Position numbers and translations under genes: made by a program | Assembly (NCBI RefSeq): GCF_010384365.1 | Contig: NZ_CP048397.1 | Location: 1,798,001 to 1,862,000 of the forward strand | Reading direction: 5' to 3' | From: Streptomyces sp. S4.7 | GTDB taxonomy: Bacteria; Actinomycetota; Actinomycetes; Streptomycetales; Streptomycetaceae | Length of the DNA stretch: 64,000 bases | The notes under the pieces: model-generated | Databases searched by the model: none | What the model was told of the DNA's origin: nothing | The model's input: only the letters and a program-made list of their open reading frames with translations | Shown: piece by piece, positions 24,536 to 34,010 of the stretch | Numbering within the stretch: position 1 is the stretch's first letter | How the letters are laid out: each line of letters opens with the position of its first letter

Positions 24536-25584
24536 CCGCGCTCCCAGAAGGACGGACCGACGGGCTCGTCGAAATCGCCGAGCGCGTAGAGGTAACCCTC
24601 GCCGTTCACACCGATCCGCAGCTGCGGAAGCGCGTGACCGGCCGGGCCGAAGATGACGCGGGCGCCGTCGGAGAGGTCGAAGGTGGACTGGTGGCACGGG
24701 CAGAGCACGTGGTGCGTCTGCTGCTCATACAGGCTGATGGGACAGCCGACATGGGTGCAGATCTTGGAGTACGCGACGATGCCGTCGTGCGACCACTCGA
24801 GTTCGCGCTTGTCCTTGATGTCTTCGGGCTGAATGCGAACGATCATGAGAGCCGCCTTGGCGATCTCATTGTTGAAGTTCTCATTGTGCTCGTCCAGCCC
24901 CTCGGGCTGGGCGAAGGTCAGCGACCCCACGGTGACGTCCTCGGGACGCAGCGGCTCGCTCGTGTTCTGGTTGATGAGCAGCAAGCCCTTCTTCCAGAAC
25001 GTCTTGCGGAGCTTGTCCTCAGGCAGCGGGCCGAGGTCACGCAGCAGGACGATGCCGGAGAGCGGCACCATGGCCAGCGCACCGAACATCGTGTTGCGGA
25101 TCAGCTTGCGGCGCCCGAAGCCGGACTCCGCCGAGCCGATCAGGAAGTCCCTCTTCGCCTGCGCGGCGACCTCGGGGGTCGCCTCGATCGGGTGGCGCTC
25201 CTGGACGATCTCCTCGTCGCTCATCAGCGTGCGCGCCCAGTGGATCGCACCCGCGCCGATGGCGAAGAGGGCGACTCCGAGCGTCATTCCCAGCGAGAAG
25301 TTGAGCGCGCTCACGTGGCCGAACGGCCAGATGTACACGATCTTGTCGACGGGGAAGACGACGAACGAGGCGATGAAGCCGACCGTGGCCAGCATCGACA
25401 GCGTGAAGAGGAAGGCCACCGCGCGCTCGGAGCGCTTGGCCGCCCGCTCGTCGATGTCCTGGATGCGCGGCCGGTGGGCCGGCAGTCCGGGGTCGGCGAA
25501 GGGGTCCTCCGCGCGCTCCACCTCGCCGTGTGCCGGCTCCTGCTCACTCGGCAGGTTCTCGTCTGAAATCCGGTTGCTACTCAT
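24532..25584 (-). CDS. qcrA: cytochrome bc complex Rieske iron-sulfur subunit
   Basis: Carries the [2Fe-2S] cluster that passes electrons from menaquinol to the cytochrome c domain. Ligands are visible as CTHVGC (Cys276, His278) and CPCHQS (Cys295, His298), with Cys281/Cys297 as the disulfide pair. Unlike mitochondrial Rieske proteins it has three N-terminal membrane helices (about 54-78, 92-115 and 165-183), the actinobacterial form. 350 residues; overlaps qcrC and qcrB by 4 bases each. Confidence 0.97.
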   Translation of the reverse strand: MSSNRISDENLPSEQEPAHGEVERAEDPFADPGLPAHRPRIQDIDERAAKRSERAVAFLFTLSMLATVGFIASFVVFPVDKIVYIWPFGHVSALNFSLGMTLGVALFAIGAGAIHWARTLMSDEEIVQERHPIEATPEVAAQAKRDFLIGSAESGFGRRKLIRNTMFGALAMVPLSGIVLLRDLGPLPEDKLRKTFWKKGLLLINQNTSEPLRPEDVTVGSLTFAQPEGLDEHNENFNNEIAKAALMIVRIQPEDIKDKRELEWSHDGIVAYSKICTHVGCPISLYEQQTHHVLCPCHQSTFDLSDGARVIFGPAGHALPQLRIGVNGEGYLYALGDFDEPVGPSFWERG

Positions 25585-26390
25585 GACTTCTTGGCCTTAG
25601 CGGTGTGCGCCGCGACCCAGACGGCAGTTGCGATCAGTGCGCCCAGACCGATGATCCAGGAGAACAGGCCCTCACTGACGGGCCCGATGCCACCGAGCTT
25701 GAGTCCGCCGGGGTTCGAGGACTCGTCACCGTTCACCGCATCGACGTACGCGATGATGTCCCGCTTCTCCTGCTCGGGCATCGTCGAGTCGGGGAACGAC
25801 GGCATGTTCTGCGGACCGGTCAGCATTGCCTCGTACAGGTGCTTGGGCGATACCCCTTCAAGCCCCGGCGCATACTTGCCGTTCGTCAGAGCGCCGCCTT
25901 CACCGCCGAAGTTGTGGCACTGGGCGCAGTTGGAGCGGAACAGCTCACCGCCGTTGGCGGAGTCCGCGCCTTCCGGGTTGTACTGCTTGGCTGTCGGGAC
26001 CGAGGGCCCGGGGCCGAGCGAGGCGACGTACGCCGCGAGTTGGTCGATCTCCTTCTGGTCGTAGATGACCTTCTTCTTCGGAACCTGCGGGCCGGGCTGC
26101 TGCGCCGGCATCCGGCCGGTGCCGACCTGGAAGTCCACGGCGGCGGCGCCGACGCCGGTCAGCGACGGACCGTCGGACGTGCCCTGACCGCCGACGCCGT
26201 GGCAGCTGGCGCAGCCCACGGCATACAGCTTCTTGCCCTCGTCGATGGCGAGGGACTGGGCGGTGTCGTCTGCCTGTGCCTTGCCCGCGGGCGCGAACGC
26301 GGCGTACAGCCCCCCGGTGGCCGCCAGCGCGAGGAGTAGGACGACGACCGCCGCCAACGGATGGCGTCGTCGTGCGGAGAGCTTTTTCAC
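25581..26390 (-). CDS. qcrC: cytochrome bc complex di-heme cytochrome c subunit
   Basis: 269 residues with an N-terminal membrane/signal segment (about 11-35), two CXXCH heme c sites (Cys60-Cys63-His64 and Cys155-Cys158-His159) and a C-terminal membrane anchor. The two-heme design replaces a soluble cytochrome c and wires the bcc complex directly to the aa3 oxidase. Its stop overlaps the qcrA start (ATGA); ctaE lies 74 bp upstream in the same direction. Confidence 0.96.
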   Translation of the reverse strand: MKKLSARRRHPLAAVVVLLLALAATGGLYAAFAPAGKAQADDTAQSLAIDEGKKLYAVGCASCHGVGGQGTSDGPSLTGVGAAAVDFQVGTGRMPAQQPGPQVPKKKVIYDQKEIDQLAAYVASLGPGPSVPTAKQYNPEGADSANGGELFRSNCAQCHNFGGEGGALTNGKYAPGLEGVSPKHLYEAMLTGPQNMPSFPDSTMPEQEKRDIIAYVDAVNGDESSNPGGLKLGGIGPVSEGLFSWIIGLGALIATAVWVAAHTAKAKKS

Positions 26391-26464
26391 GGATTACCCC
26401 GGTGTCAGGATCTTCTGCGTCGGTGCTTCTGGACTGTGCGCGAGCGCGTCGGGCGCGTGGCCCG

Positions 26465-27085
26465 CTACTTGATCAGATAGATCGTGGCGAAGAGGCCGAT
26501 CCAGACGACATCGACGAAGTGCCAGTAATAGGACACGACGATGGCGGCGGTTGCCTGCTCGTGGGTGAACCTCTTGGCCGCGTACGTTCTGCCGAGAACC
26601 AGCAGGAAGGCGATGAGACCGCCTGTCACGTGCAGACCATGGAAGCCGGTGGTCAGATAGAACGCGGAGCCGTACGCGTCGGACGAGAGCGAGAGGCCCT
26701 CGTGCTTCACGAGCTCCGTGTACTCGAAGATCTGACCGCCGATGAAGACCGCACCCATCACGAACGTGATCACGAACCACGAGCGGAGCTTCTTCACATC
26801 GCCCCGCTCGGCGGCGAAGACGCCGAGCTGGCAGGTGAGTGAGGAGAGCACCAGGATCGTGGTGTTCACCGCGGAGAACGGGATGTTCAGCGAATCGGCC
26901 TTCTCCGACCAGAACGCATCCCCTGTCACCGACCGCAGGGTGAAGTACATCGCGAAGAGGGCCGCGAAGAACATCAGCTCGGAGCTCAACCAGATGATCG
27001 TTCCGACACTGGTGAGGTTCGGCCGATTGACCGTCGGGTGCGCGTGCCCGGTTTCTACTGTCGTTGCTGTCGCCACGACCGACAT
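26465..27085 (-). CDS. ctaE: cytochrome c oxidase subunit III
   Basis: 206 residues with five predicted membrane helices, matching the short actinobacterial CtaE. Typical blocks are [18 protein letters not shown], the glutamate-bearing [25 protein letters not shown] and [15 protein letters not shown]. It stabilises subunit I and the proton path. First gene of the ctaE-qcrC-qcrA-qcrB operon, in the standard actinobacterial order. ATG at 27085. Confidence 0.96.
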   Translation of the reverse strand: MSVVATATTVETGHAHPTVNRPNLTSVGTIIWLSSELMFFAALFAMYFTLRSVTGDAFWSEKADSLNIPFSAVNTTILVLSSLTCQLGVFAAERGDVKKLRSWFVITFVMGAVFIGGQIFEYTELVKHEGLSLSSDAYGSAFYLTTGFHGLHVTGGLIAFLLVLGRTYAAKRFTHEQATAAIVVSYYWHFVDVVWIGLFATIYLIK

Positions 27086-27313
27086 TATGTCGGTCGCTTA
27101 TCCCGCCCTCACTCCCGGGGGTCCCATTCGGAGTGTCAGCCACTTCGGACGGGACCCGGAGAGGGACCGAACGGCCCATCGCGGGCGGGCCGGGACCCGT
27201 GCTGACATGGTGTGCGACGGAGTAGCATCCGCGCAGCGGGTCTCGGCGCCCAGGCTCTGAAGCCCTCGCAGACGCGGATGTGCGGATGTCACGACGGATG
27301 TCACGGAGGAACA

Positions 27314-27715
27314 ATGCAGCCGACTGCCACGGTCCTGGTCTACAGCGACAACGCGAGCACCCGCGAGCAGGTGCGGACGGCCGCGGGACGCAGGCCGGCC
27401 GCCGATCTGCCGCCGGTCGAGTACATCGAGTGCGCCACGATGCCCGCCGTGCTGAAGCAGCTCGACAGGGGCGGCGTGGACGCCTGTGTGTTCGACGGTG
27501 AGGCCACGCCCGTCGGCGGCATGGGCCTGTGCCGGCAGATCAAGGACGAGATCTTCAATTCCCCGCCGGTGCTGCTCCTGATGGGCCGCCCGCAGGACGC
27601 CTGGCTGGCCACCTGGAGCCGCGCGGAGTCCGCCGTGACGCTGCCGGTGGACCCGGTCGGCTTCCCCGACGCCCTGGCGGCGCTGCTGCGCACCAGGCTC
27701 GCCGTGGAAGCCTGA
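27314..27715 (+). CDS. stand-alone response-regulator receiver-like protein
   Basis: A 133-residue single domain that resembles a CheY-type receiver: VLVYSDNASTREQVRTA at the start, the phospho-acceptor-like region ACVFDGEATPVGGMGLCRQI, and a final helix. There is no output domain. The acidic cluster after the first strand is weak (SDN rather than DD), so phosphorylation is uncertain. GGAGGA at 27305-27310 sets the ATG at 27314. It is divergent from ctaE and sits between the two respiratory operons; I recall this gene in the same place in other Streptomyces. Confidence 0.8.
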   Translation: MQPTATVLVYSDNASTREQVRTAAGRRPAADLPPVEYIECATMPAVLKQLDRGGVDACVFDGEATPVGGMGLCRQIKDEIFNSPPVLLLMGRPQDAWLATWSRAESAVTLPVDPVGFPDALAALLRTRLAVEA

Positions 27716-27729
27716 CGGTTCCACCGGCA

Positions 27730-27751
27730 GGGGGCCGGTCGCCCGGCCCCC
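27730..27751. terminator. bidirectional terminator
   Basis: Perfect 9-bp stem GGGGGCCGG / CCGGCCCCC with a four-base loop between the convergent receiver and L,D-transpeptidase genes. Confidence 0.75.
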
Positions 27752-27763
27752 GCGTCGCGTGTG

Positions 27764-29029
27764 TCAGACCTGCGGGCGCAGCCGGGCCGCCTCGACCGGG
27801 CCGGTGCCGTCCCCGGCCCCGGTGCCGCCGACCAGTGCGCTGCCCTGGCGCCACTTGGCCCAGTCCAGGTTCCAGTCGCCGAAGCCGTTGCCGAACGGGT
27901 CCATGTCCTCGCCGCCGCTGTTGACGACCTTGACGATGTCGCCCTGGCGGACGGTGCCGAAGAACCACTCGGCGTTGTCGGTCGACATGCCGACACAGCC
28001 GTGGCTGACGTTCGCGGACCCCTGTGAGCCGACGGACCACGGGGCGGCGTGCACGTACTCACCGCTCCAGGTGACCCGCGTCGCCCAGTAGACGGGCAGG
28101 TCGTACGACTCGCTGCTGCCGGCCGCGATGCCGACGCTGGTGCCCCGCATCCGTACGAACTGCTGCTTCTCCAGCACGACCTTGGTGCCGTTACGGGTCG
28201 AGAAGCCGGGCTTGCCGGTGGTCACCGGGATGGTTCTGATCTCCTCGCCGTTGCGCAGGACCGTCATGTGGTGCGTGCCGGCGTCGGCGACGGCTTCGAG
28301 GCGGTCGCCCGTGGTGATCTTGAGGGGCTTCACCGGGCCGCCGTACAGCTTGTTGCCGACCTTTATGCCGTCGAGGGTGCTGGTGACGCTCACGGTCGCG
28401 TTGGCGGGCCAGTACTCCTTGGGCCGGAAGTGCAGCTTCTTGTCGTCGACCCAGTACCAGGAGCCCTCGGCGGCGGGGCTGGAGCGGACCTTGAGACCGC
28501 GTTCGACGACGGCCCTGGCCTCTTTCTCCTTGACGGGCGCGCTCAGCTCCGCGGTGATGGGCTGGCCGACGCCGTACTTGCCCGCCTGCGGGCCGAACTT
28601 GACGTTCAGGTTGCGTTGCACCGAGGACGTCTCGAAGTCGAGCGTACGGCTGCCGGGAGCGCCGTCCTCGTCCTCCGTGGAGACCTTGACGGTGTAGCGC
28701 GCACCGGCGGCCAGTGGGGCCGTGGAGTGCCAGCGGGCGCCGTCCGCGGCCAGCTCGCCCGCGAGGTGGTGGCCGGCCTTGTCGGTGACGGTCACATCGG
28801 TGATCCGCCCGTCGCCGCCCTTGGCGACGACTTCCAGCGGCTTGTCGGGGTTCGCCTTGGCGTCGCCCTTGGGCGCGTTGAGGGAGACCTGGTCGGCTGC
28901 GTCGTAGGGCTTGCCGGACAGCGGGTGGCGATCCGTATCGCCACAGCCGGTCGCCACGGCCCCCACGGACAGGACCAGCAGCGTGCAGCCGAGAACGGTG
29001 CGAAAGCGCGGCTTGTGGTTCATAAGCAC
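27764..29029 (-). CDS. lipoprotein L,D-transpeptidase (YkuD) with Ig-like domains
   Basis: Forms 3-3 cross-links in peptidoglycan at the outer membrane face. The 421-residue precursor has a signal peptide with lipobox VATGC, two beta-rich Ig-like regions (about 40-255) and a C-terminal YkuD domain with the catalytic block VSHGCVGM (Cys345). This layout matches the mycobacterial LdtMt2 / Streptomyces Ldt group. The start is ATG 29029 or 29023 (MLM versus M). It sits between the cta operon terminator and the receiver gene and is probably monocistronic. Confidence 0.93.
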   Translation of the reverse strand: MLMNHKPRFRTVLGCTLLVLSVGAVATGCGDTDRHPLSGKPYDAADQVSLNAPKGDAKANPDKPLEVVAKGGDGRITDVTVTDKAGHHLAGELAADGARWHSTAPLAAGARYTVKVSTEDEDGAPGSRTLDFETSSVQRNLNVKFGPQAGKYGVGQPITAELSAPVKEKEARAVVERGLKVRSSPAAEGSWYWVDDKKLHFRPKEYWPANATVSVTSTLDGIKVGNKLYGGPVKPLKITTGDRLEAVADAGTHHMTVLRNGEEIRTIPVTTGKPGFSTRNGTKVVLEKQQFVRMRGTSVGIAAGSSESYDLPVYWATRVTWSGEYVHAAPWSVGSQGSANVSHGCVGMSTDNAEWFFGTVRQGDIVKVVNSGGEDMDPFGNGFGDWNLDWAKWRQGSALVGGTGAGDGTGPVEAARLRPQV

Positions 29030-29078
29030 ACGTTAAGAAGATTATCCGGTTACGGCGCGCTGTGTGACTGCAAACGAG

Positions 29079-29118
29079 GGGCCCGGATCCTCCTCAGGGG
29101 TGAGGAAGATCCGGGCCC
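29079..29118 (-). terminator. terminator of the ctaCDF operon
   Basis: GGGCCCGGATC / GATCCGGGCCC with further pairing (TCCTCA / TGAGGA) toward the loop, about 35 bases past the ctaF stop on the minus strand. Confidence 0.8.
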
Positions 29119-29153
29119 TTGTCCCGCGTAACGGCACGTCGCGGCCGTTGTGC

Positions 29154-29552
29154 CTACTGGTTCTGGTTCTCACCCGTGTAGTACTCGAAGACCCAGCCCC
29201 ACAGGCCGATCAGGATGATCGGGAAGGAGAAGAACAGCAGCCACCAGCCGATGGCCACGGAGAGGAACGCGAGCGCTCCGCCGATGGCCAGGGAGAGCGG
29301 CTGCCAGCTGTGCGGGGAGAAGAATCCGACCTCGCCGGCCTCGTCCGCGACGTCGGCCTCCTTGTTGTCCTGCGCCATCGCGTCGACCCGCCGGGCCGTG
29401 AAGGCCAGGTAGAAGCCGATCATGAGACTCAGGCCGAAGGCCAGGAAGAGTGCGGTGGTGCCGACCGGCTCCTTCGACCAGACGCCGTAGACAGCGGCGA
29501 CGACGAGGATGAAGAGGCTCAGCCAGAGGAACATCCAGCCTTGGACCTTCAC
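29154..29552 (-). CDS. ctaF: cytochrome c oxidase subunit IV
   Basis: A 132-residue membrane protein with four helices and a hydrophilic loop ([17 protein letters not shown], about 67-83), the small actinobacterial subunit of the aa3 oxidase. The start [22 protein letters not shown] is typical. The GTG at 29552 overlaps the ctaD stop (GTGA), so the genes are translationally coupled. Confidence 0.95.
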   Translation of the reverse strand: MKVQGWMFLWLSLFILVVAAVYGVWSKEPVGTTALFLAFGLSLMIGFYLAFTARRVDAMAQDNKEADVADEAGEVGFFSPHSWQPLSLAIGGALAFLSVAIGWWLLFFSFPIILIGLWGWVFEYYTGENQNQ

Positions 29553-31288
29553 TTGCCGACCTCCTTGCCACCGAGCAGAGCGGCGTCCTTCTGTCCGTCG
29601 TTCTCAAGGTGTTCGAGCGCCGCGATCTCCGGGTGGTGCAGGTCGAACGCCGGGGATTCGGAGCGGATGCGCGGCAGCGTGGTGAAGTTGTGCCGCGGGG
29701 GCGGGCACGAAGTCGCCCATTCGAGTGAACGGCCGTAGCCCCACGGGTCGTCCACCTCGACCTTCTTCCCGTACTTGGCCGTTTTCCAGACGTTGTAGAA
29801 GAACGGCAGGACCGACAGGCCCAGCAGGAACGAGCTGATCGTCGAGATGGTGTTCAGCGCGGTGAAGCCGTCGGCGGCCAGATAGTCCGCGTAACGGCGC
29901 GGCATGCCCTCCGCGCCCAGCCAGTGCTGGACCAGGAACGTGCCGTGGAATCCGATGAACAGCGTCCAGAAGGTGATCTTCCCGAGCCGTTCGTCGAGCA
30001 TCTTGCCCGTCATCTTCGGCCACCAGAAGTGGAAGCCGGCGAACATCGCGAACACCACCGTGCCGAAGACGACGTAGTGGAAGTGCGCGACGACGAAGTA
30101 CGAGTCGGAGACGTGGAAGTCCATCGGCGGCGAGGCCAGGATGACGCCCGTCAGGCCACCGAAGGTGAAGGTGACCAGGAAGCCGATGGTCCAGAGCATC
30201 GGTGTCTCGAAGGACAGCGACCCCTTCCACATCGTGCCGATCCAGTTGAAGAACTTCACACCCGTTGGCACCGCGATCAGGAATGTCATGAACGAGAAGA
30301 ACGGTAGTAGTACACCGCCCGTCACATACATGTGGTGCGCCCACACCGTCACCGAGAGGCCGGCGATGGCGATCGTCGCCGCGACCAGACCGATGTAACC
30401 GAACATCGGCTTCCGGCTGAACACCGGAATGATCTCGGAGACGATCCCGAAGAACGGCAGGGCGATGATGTACACCTCTGGATGCCCGAAGAACCAGAAC
30501 AGGTGCTGCCAGAGCAGGGCGCCGCCGTTCGCGGCGTCGAAGATGTGCGCACCGAACTTCCGGTCGGCCTCCAGCGCGAAGAGCGCGGCGGCCAGCACCG
30601 GGAAGGCGAGCAGGACCAGCACACCGGTCAGCAGCACGTTCCAGCAGAAGATCGGCATCCGGAACATCGTCATGCCGGGCGCGCGCATGCAGATGATCGT
30701 GGTGATGAAGTTGACCGAACCGAGGATCGTGCCGAAGCCGGAGAAGGCCAGGCCCATGATCCACAGGTCGGCGCCGATGCCCGGCGAACGGACCGCGTCC
30801 GACAGCGGGGAGTACGCGAACCAGCCGAAGTCGGCCGCGCCCTGCGGGGTGATGAAACCGGCCACCGCGATGATCGAGCCGAACAGGTAGAGCCAGTAGG
30901 CGAACATGTTCAGCCGCGGGAACGCCACGTCGGGCGCGCCGATCTGGAGCGGCATGATCCAGTTCGCGAATCCGGCGAACAGCGGCGTCGCGAACATCAG
31001 CAGCATGATCGTGCCGTGCATCGTGAACGCCTGGTTGAACTGCTCGTTCGACATGATCTGCGTGCCGGGACGGGCCAGCTCGGCGCGCATGAAGAGCGCG
31101 AGCACACCACCGATGCAGAAGAAGACGAACGACGTGACCAGATAGAGCGTGCCGATCGTCTTGTGATCGGTGGTGGTCAGCCACTTGACGACGACAGCGC
31201 CGGGCTGCTTGCGCCGTACCGGCAGCTCGTTCTCGTACGAGTCGTCAGCTGCTGCGGCGGCACCCTTGGGTTCGTTGAGGATGCTCAC
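29549..31288 (-). CDS. ctaD: cytochrome c oxidase subunit I (aa3 type)
   Basis: The catalytic subunit that reduces oxygen to water at the heme a3-CuB centre and pumps protons. 579 residues, 12 helices plus a C-terminal tail. Ligand blocks: [10 protein letters not shown] (heme a His), [14 protein letters not shown] (CuB His and the cross-linked Tyr), [10 protein letters not shown] (CuB His pair) and [12 protein letters not shown] (heme a3/a His). The GTG at 31288 overlaps the ctaC stop (GTGA); an ORF running to 31462 enters ctaC. Confidence 0.97.
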   Translation of the reverse strand: MSILNEPKGAAAAADDSYENELPVRRKQPGAVVVKWLTTTDHKTIGTLYLVTSFVFFCIGGVLALFMRAELARPGTQIMSNEQFNQAFTMHGTIMLLMFATPLFAGFANWIMPLQIGAPDVAFPRLNMFAYWLYLFGSIIAVAGFITPQGAADFGWFAYSPLSDAVRSPGIGADLWIMGLAFSGFGTILGSVNFITTIICMRAPGMTMFRMPIFCWNVLLTGVLVLLAFPVLAAALFALEADRKFGAHIFDAANGGALLWQHLFWFFGHPEVYIIALPFFGIVSEIIPVFSRKPMFGYIGLVAATIAIAGLSVTVWAHHMYVTGGVLLPFFSFMTFLIAVPTGVKFFNWIGTMWKGSLSFETPMLWTIGFLVTFTFGGLTGVILASPPMDFHVSDSYFVVAHFHYVVFGTVVFAMFAGFHFWWPKMTGKMLDERLGKITFWTLFIGFHGTFLVQHWLGAEGMPRRYADYLAADGFTALNTISTISSFLLGLSVLPFFYNVWKTAKYGKKVEVDDPWGYGRSLEWATSCPPPRHNFTTLPRIRSESPAFDLHHPEIAALEHLENDGQKDAALLGGKEVGK

Positions 31289-32247
31289 AGTTGTTTCTTC
31301 TCCGCATTCCTGGCCGGGTCCGTCAGTCCGATGCCCGACGGGATGTAGCCGGTCTGCCCCTTCTCGGCCAGCTCCTTCAGGTGCTGCTGGTAGCGCTCCG
31401 GGGAGACGACCTTGACGTTGAAGAGCATCCGGGAGTGGTCCACGCCGCAGAGTTCGGCGCACTTGCCCATGAAGGTGCCCTCCCGGTTGGGGGTCACCTC
31501 GAAGGCGTTGGTGTGCCCCGGAATGACGTCCTGCTTCATCAGGAACGGCACGACCCAGAAGGAGTGGATGACGTCACGGGACGTCAGCACGAACCGGACC
31601 TTCTCGCCCTTCGGCAGCCACAGGGTCGGACCCGGGTTGCCGTTCTGGGGATTGCGCGTGCCCGGGATTCCGGCGTCGTAGACGCCTTCGGCGCCGGCCG
31701 GGAAGTCGTCCTGGAACTTCTGCGGGATGTCACCGAGTTCCTTGGGAACCCCGGTGCCCGTGGCGGCGTCGCCGTCCACGTTCTCCACGTAGTTGAAGCC
31801 CCAGCTCCACTGGTAGCCCACCACGTTCACGGTGTGGGTGGGCTTGTCGTCGAGAGACAGGAGCTTCGACTCGTCACGCGCGGTGAAGTAGAAGAGCACC
31901 GAGACGATGATGAGCGGAACGACCGTGTACAGGGCCTCGATGGGCATGTTGTAACGGGTCTGTGGAGGAACCTCCACCTTGGTGCGGCTGCGCCGGTGGA
32001 AGATGACGCTCCACACGATCAGCCCCCACACCAGGATGCCCGTGACGAGCGCTGCCGCCCACGAGCCCTGCCAGAGGGAGAGGATTCTGGGGGCCTCCTC
32101 GGTCACCGGAGTGGGCATTCCGAGGCGGGGGAAATCCTTGTACGTGCAACCGGAGGCGGTCGCGAGGATCAGGCCCGCAGTCAGCACCTGCGGCAGCTTC
32201 CGCCGCATCGGGCGCCGCGACGAGCGGTCGGAGCCGTTGGGACTCAC
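31285..32247 (-). CDS. ctaC: cytochrome c oxidase subunit II
   Basis: Receives electrons from the cytochrome c domain of QcrC at the bimetal CuA site. 320 residues: a lipoprotein-type signal ([13 protein letters not shown]), two membrane hairpin helices (about 65-95 and 105-130), then a cupredoxin domain with [12 protein letters not shown] as CuA ligands. The GTG at 32247 follows GGGAAGG and is preferred over the upstream ATG at 32277. First gene of ctaC-ctaD-ctaF. Confidence 0.96.
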   Translation of the reverse strand: MSPNGSDRSSRRPMRRKLPQVLTAGLILATASGCTYKDFPRLGMPTPVTEEAPRILSLWQGSWAAALVTGILVWGLIVWSVIFHRRSRTKVEVPPQTRYNMPIEALYTVVPLIIVSVLFYFTARDESKLLSLDDKPTHTVNVVGYQWSWGFNYVENVDGDAATGTGVPKELGDIPQKFQDDFPAGAEGVYDAGIPGTRNPQNGNPGPTLWLPKGEKVRFVLTSRDVIHSFWVVPFLMKQDVIPGHTNAFEVTPNREGTFMGKCAELCGVDHSRMLFNVKVVSPERYQQHLKELAEKGQTGYIPSGIGLTDPARNAEKKQL

Positions 32248-32322
32248 GTAGCGCCTTCCCGAGAGTCTCGCCCGCACAGCCGGCTGCGGCCGTCACGGTC
32301 GGCGCCGGCCCGACGCGGGCAG

Positions 32323-32351
32323 GGGTTTGGATGTTTATGCGGACCAAACCC
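32323..32351. promoter_or_regulatory. inverted repeat upstream of ctaC
   Basis: GGGTTTGG, a 13-base AT-richer spacer, then CCAAACCC. It lies about 75 bp upstream of ctaC and 170 bp upstream of the desulfurase gene, in the divergent promoter region. It may be an operator or a hairpin; I do not recognise the regulator. Confidence 0.4.
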
Positions 32352-32523
32352 TACTGGACGCAATTTGGGGTCGCGCATGGAGGGTGCCCAACGCGCCGCC
32401 CGGGGCCCCGAAGGGGTGGAACCGCCGGCTCCGGACACTTCCGACTCCCCCTTCGGCCGCTGTCGTCGCCCCGGCGATCGGGGGCGCCGTCCGGGGGGTC
32501 CGGGCAAGGCTTAGCGTGGTGGC

Positions 32524-33912
32524 GTGGCCTACTTCGACTCCGCGTCCTCCGCACCGCTGCACCCCGTCGCACTTGAGGCCCTGCGCGCCGCCCTGGACGA
32601 GGGCTGGGCCGATCCGGCCAGGCTGTACCGGGAGGGGCGGCGGGCCAGGCTGCTGCTGGACGCCGCGCGCGAGGCCGCCGCCGAGGCCGTCGGGTGCCGA
32701 CCCGACGAACTGGTCTTCACTCCTTCGGGGACGTACGCGGTCCACTCCGGCATCGCCGGATCGCTCGCGGGCCGTCGGCGTGTCGGCGCCCATGCGGTGG
32801 TCTCGGCGGTCGAACACTCGTCGGTGCTTCATGCCGCCCACACGCGGGTCGTCGAAGGGGACGGTCCGGCGGTGACGGAGGTCCCGGTGGACCGGACGGG
32901 GGCGGTGTCCCCGTCGGCGTACGCGGCGGCCCTGCGCCCCGACACGGCGCTCGCCTGCCTCCAGTCGGCCAACCACGAGGTCGGCACCGTGCAACCGGTC
33001 GAGGCCGTCGCCGAGGCGTGCCGGGCGGCCGGGGTGCCGCTGCTGGTGGACGCCGCGCAGTCGCTGGGGTGGGGTCCGGTGGACGGGGCGTGGTCGCTGC
33101 TGACCGCGAGCGCGCACAAATGGGGCGGGCCCGCCGGGGTGGGGCTGCTCGCCGTACGCAAGGGCGTGCGGTTCGCTCCCCAAGGCCCGGTGGACGAGCG
33201 GGAGTCGGGGCGCGTACCCGGTTTCGGGAATCTGCCGGCGATCGTCGCCGCCGCCGCGTCACTGCGGGCGGTGCGGTCGGAGGCGGAGCGGGAGGCGGCC
33301 CGGCTGCGGGTGCTGGTGGACCGGATCCGGGCGCGGGTGCCCGAGTCGGTGCCCGATGTCGAGGTGGTGGGCGATCCGGTGCACAGACTCCCGCATCTCG
33401 TCACCTTCTCCTGTCTCTATGTCGACGGGGAGACTCTGCTGCACGAACTGGACCGGGCGGAGTTTTCCGTGTCGTCGGGTTCGTCCTGCACGAGCAGCAC
33501 ACTGACCCCCAGCCATGTGCTGCGGGCGATGGGGGTGCTCTCGGAGGGCAATGTCAGGATCTCGCTGCCCTCCGGTACGGCCGAGGCGGAGGTGGAGCGG
33601 TTCCTTGAGGTGCTGCCGGGGGTGGTCGCGGGCGTACGGGAGCGGCTGGGCGTTCCGGCGACGGCGCGGGAGGGCGGCGGCGAAACGGCGCCGGACGCGG
33701 CGTCGGTGGTCGTGGACGCGCTCGGCAGGCTGTGCCCGATCCCGGTGATCGAGCTGGCCAAGGTGATCGGGGACGTACCGGTGGGCGGCACGGTGACCGT
33801 CCTGTCCGACGACGAGGCCGCCCGCCTGGACATCCCGGCCTGGTGCGAGATGCGCGGACACGAGTACGGCGGCCGGAGCGGCACCGCGTTCCTGGTGCGC
33901 CGCCTCGTCTGA
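32524..33912 (+). CDS. cysteine desulfurase fused to a TusA sulfurtransferase domain
   Basis: Residues 1-375 are a class V PLP enzyme: PLP Lys199 in SAHKWGGP, catalytic Cys322 in SSGSSCTSST. Residues 393-462 are a TusA/SirA domain with acceptor Cys404 in GRLCPIPVIEL. The fusion would pass persulfide sulfur from Cys322 directly to Cys404, then to tRNA thiolation, molybdopterin or other sulfur use. GTG start at 32524. It ends about 100 bp before the convergent polyprenyl synthase of the inserted cassette. Confidence 0.9.
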   Translation: MAYFDSASSAPLHPVALEALRAALDEGWADPARLYREGRRARLLLDAAREAAAEAVGCRPDELVFTPSGTYAVHSGIAGSLAGRRRVGAHAVVSAVEHSSVLHAAHTRVVEGDGPAVTEVPVDRTGAVSPSAYAAALRPDTALACLQSANHEVGTVQPVEAVAEACRAAGVPLLVDAAQSLGWGPVDGAWSLLTASAHKWGGPAGVGLLAVRKGVRFAPQGPVDERESGRVPGFGNLPAIVAAAASLRAVRSEAEREAARLRVLVDRIRARVPESVPDVEVVGDPVHRLPHLVTFSCLYVDGETLLHELDRAEFSVSSGSSCTSSTLTPSHVLRAMGVLSEGNVRISLPSGTAEAEVERFLEVLPGVVAGVRERLGVPATAREGGGETAPDAASVVVDALGRLCPIPVIELAKVIGDVPVGGTVTVLSDDEAARLDIPAWCEMRGHEYGGRSGTAFLVRRLV

Positions 33913-34010
33913 ACCGCCGGCCGTACGGGTACTCCCTCTCCTCCCGCTCCTCGCTCATCCGTTCCCGTCATGTCCGGCGTATTGTCTCCGTGCGCCCGCG
34001 CGCGTACGAC

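Noticed and set aside
22691..24589. 632-residue open frame opposite qcrB
   Set aside because: Antisense shadow; qcrB is certain and the mirror frame is low-complexity.
32331..32576. Short ORF across the ctaC/desulfurase intergenic region
   Set aside because: Composition is random-like and it overlaps the promoter palindrome and the desulfurase start.
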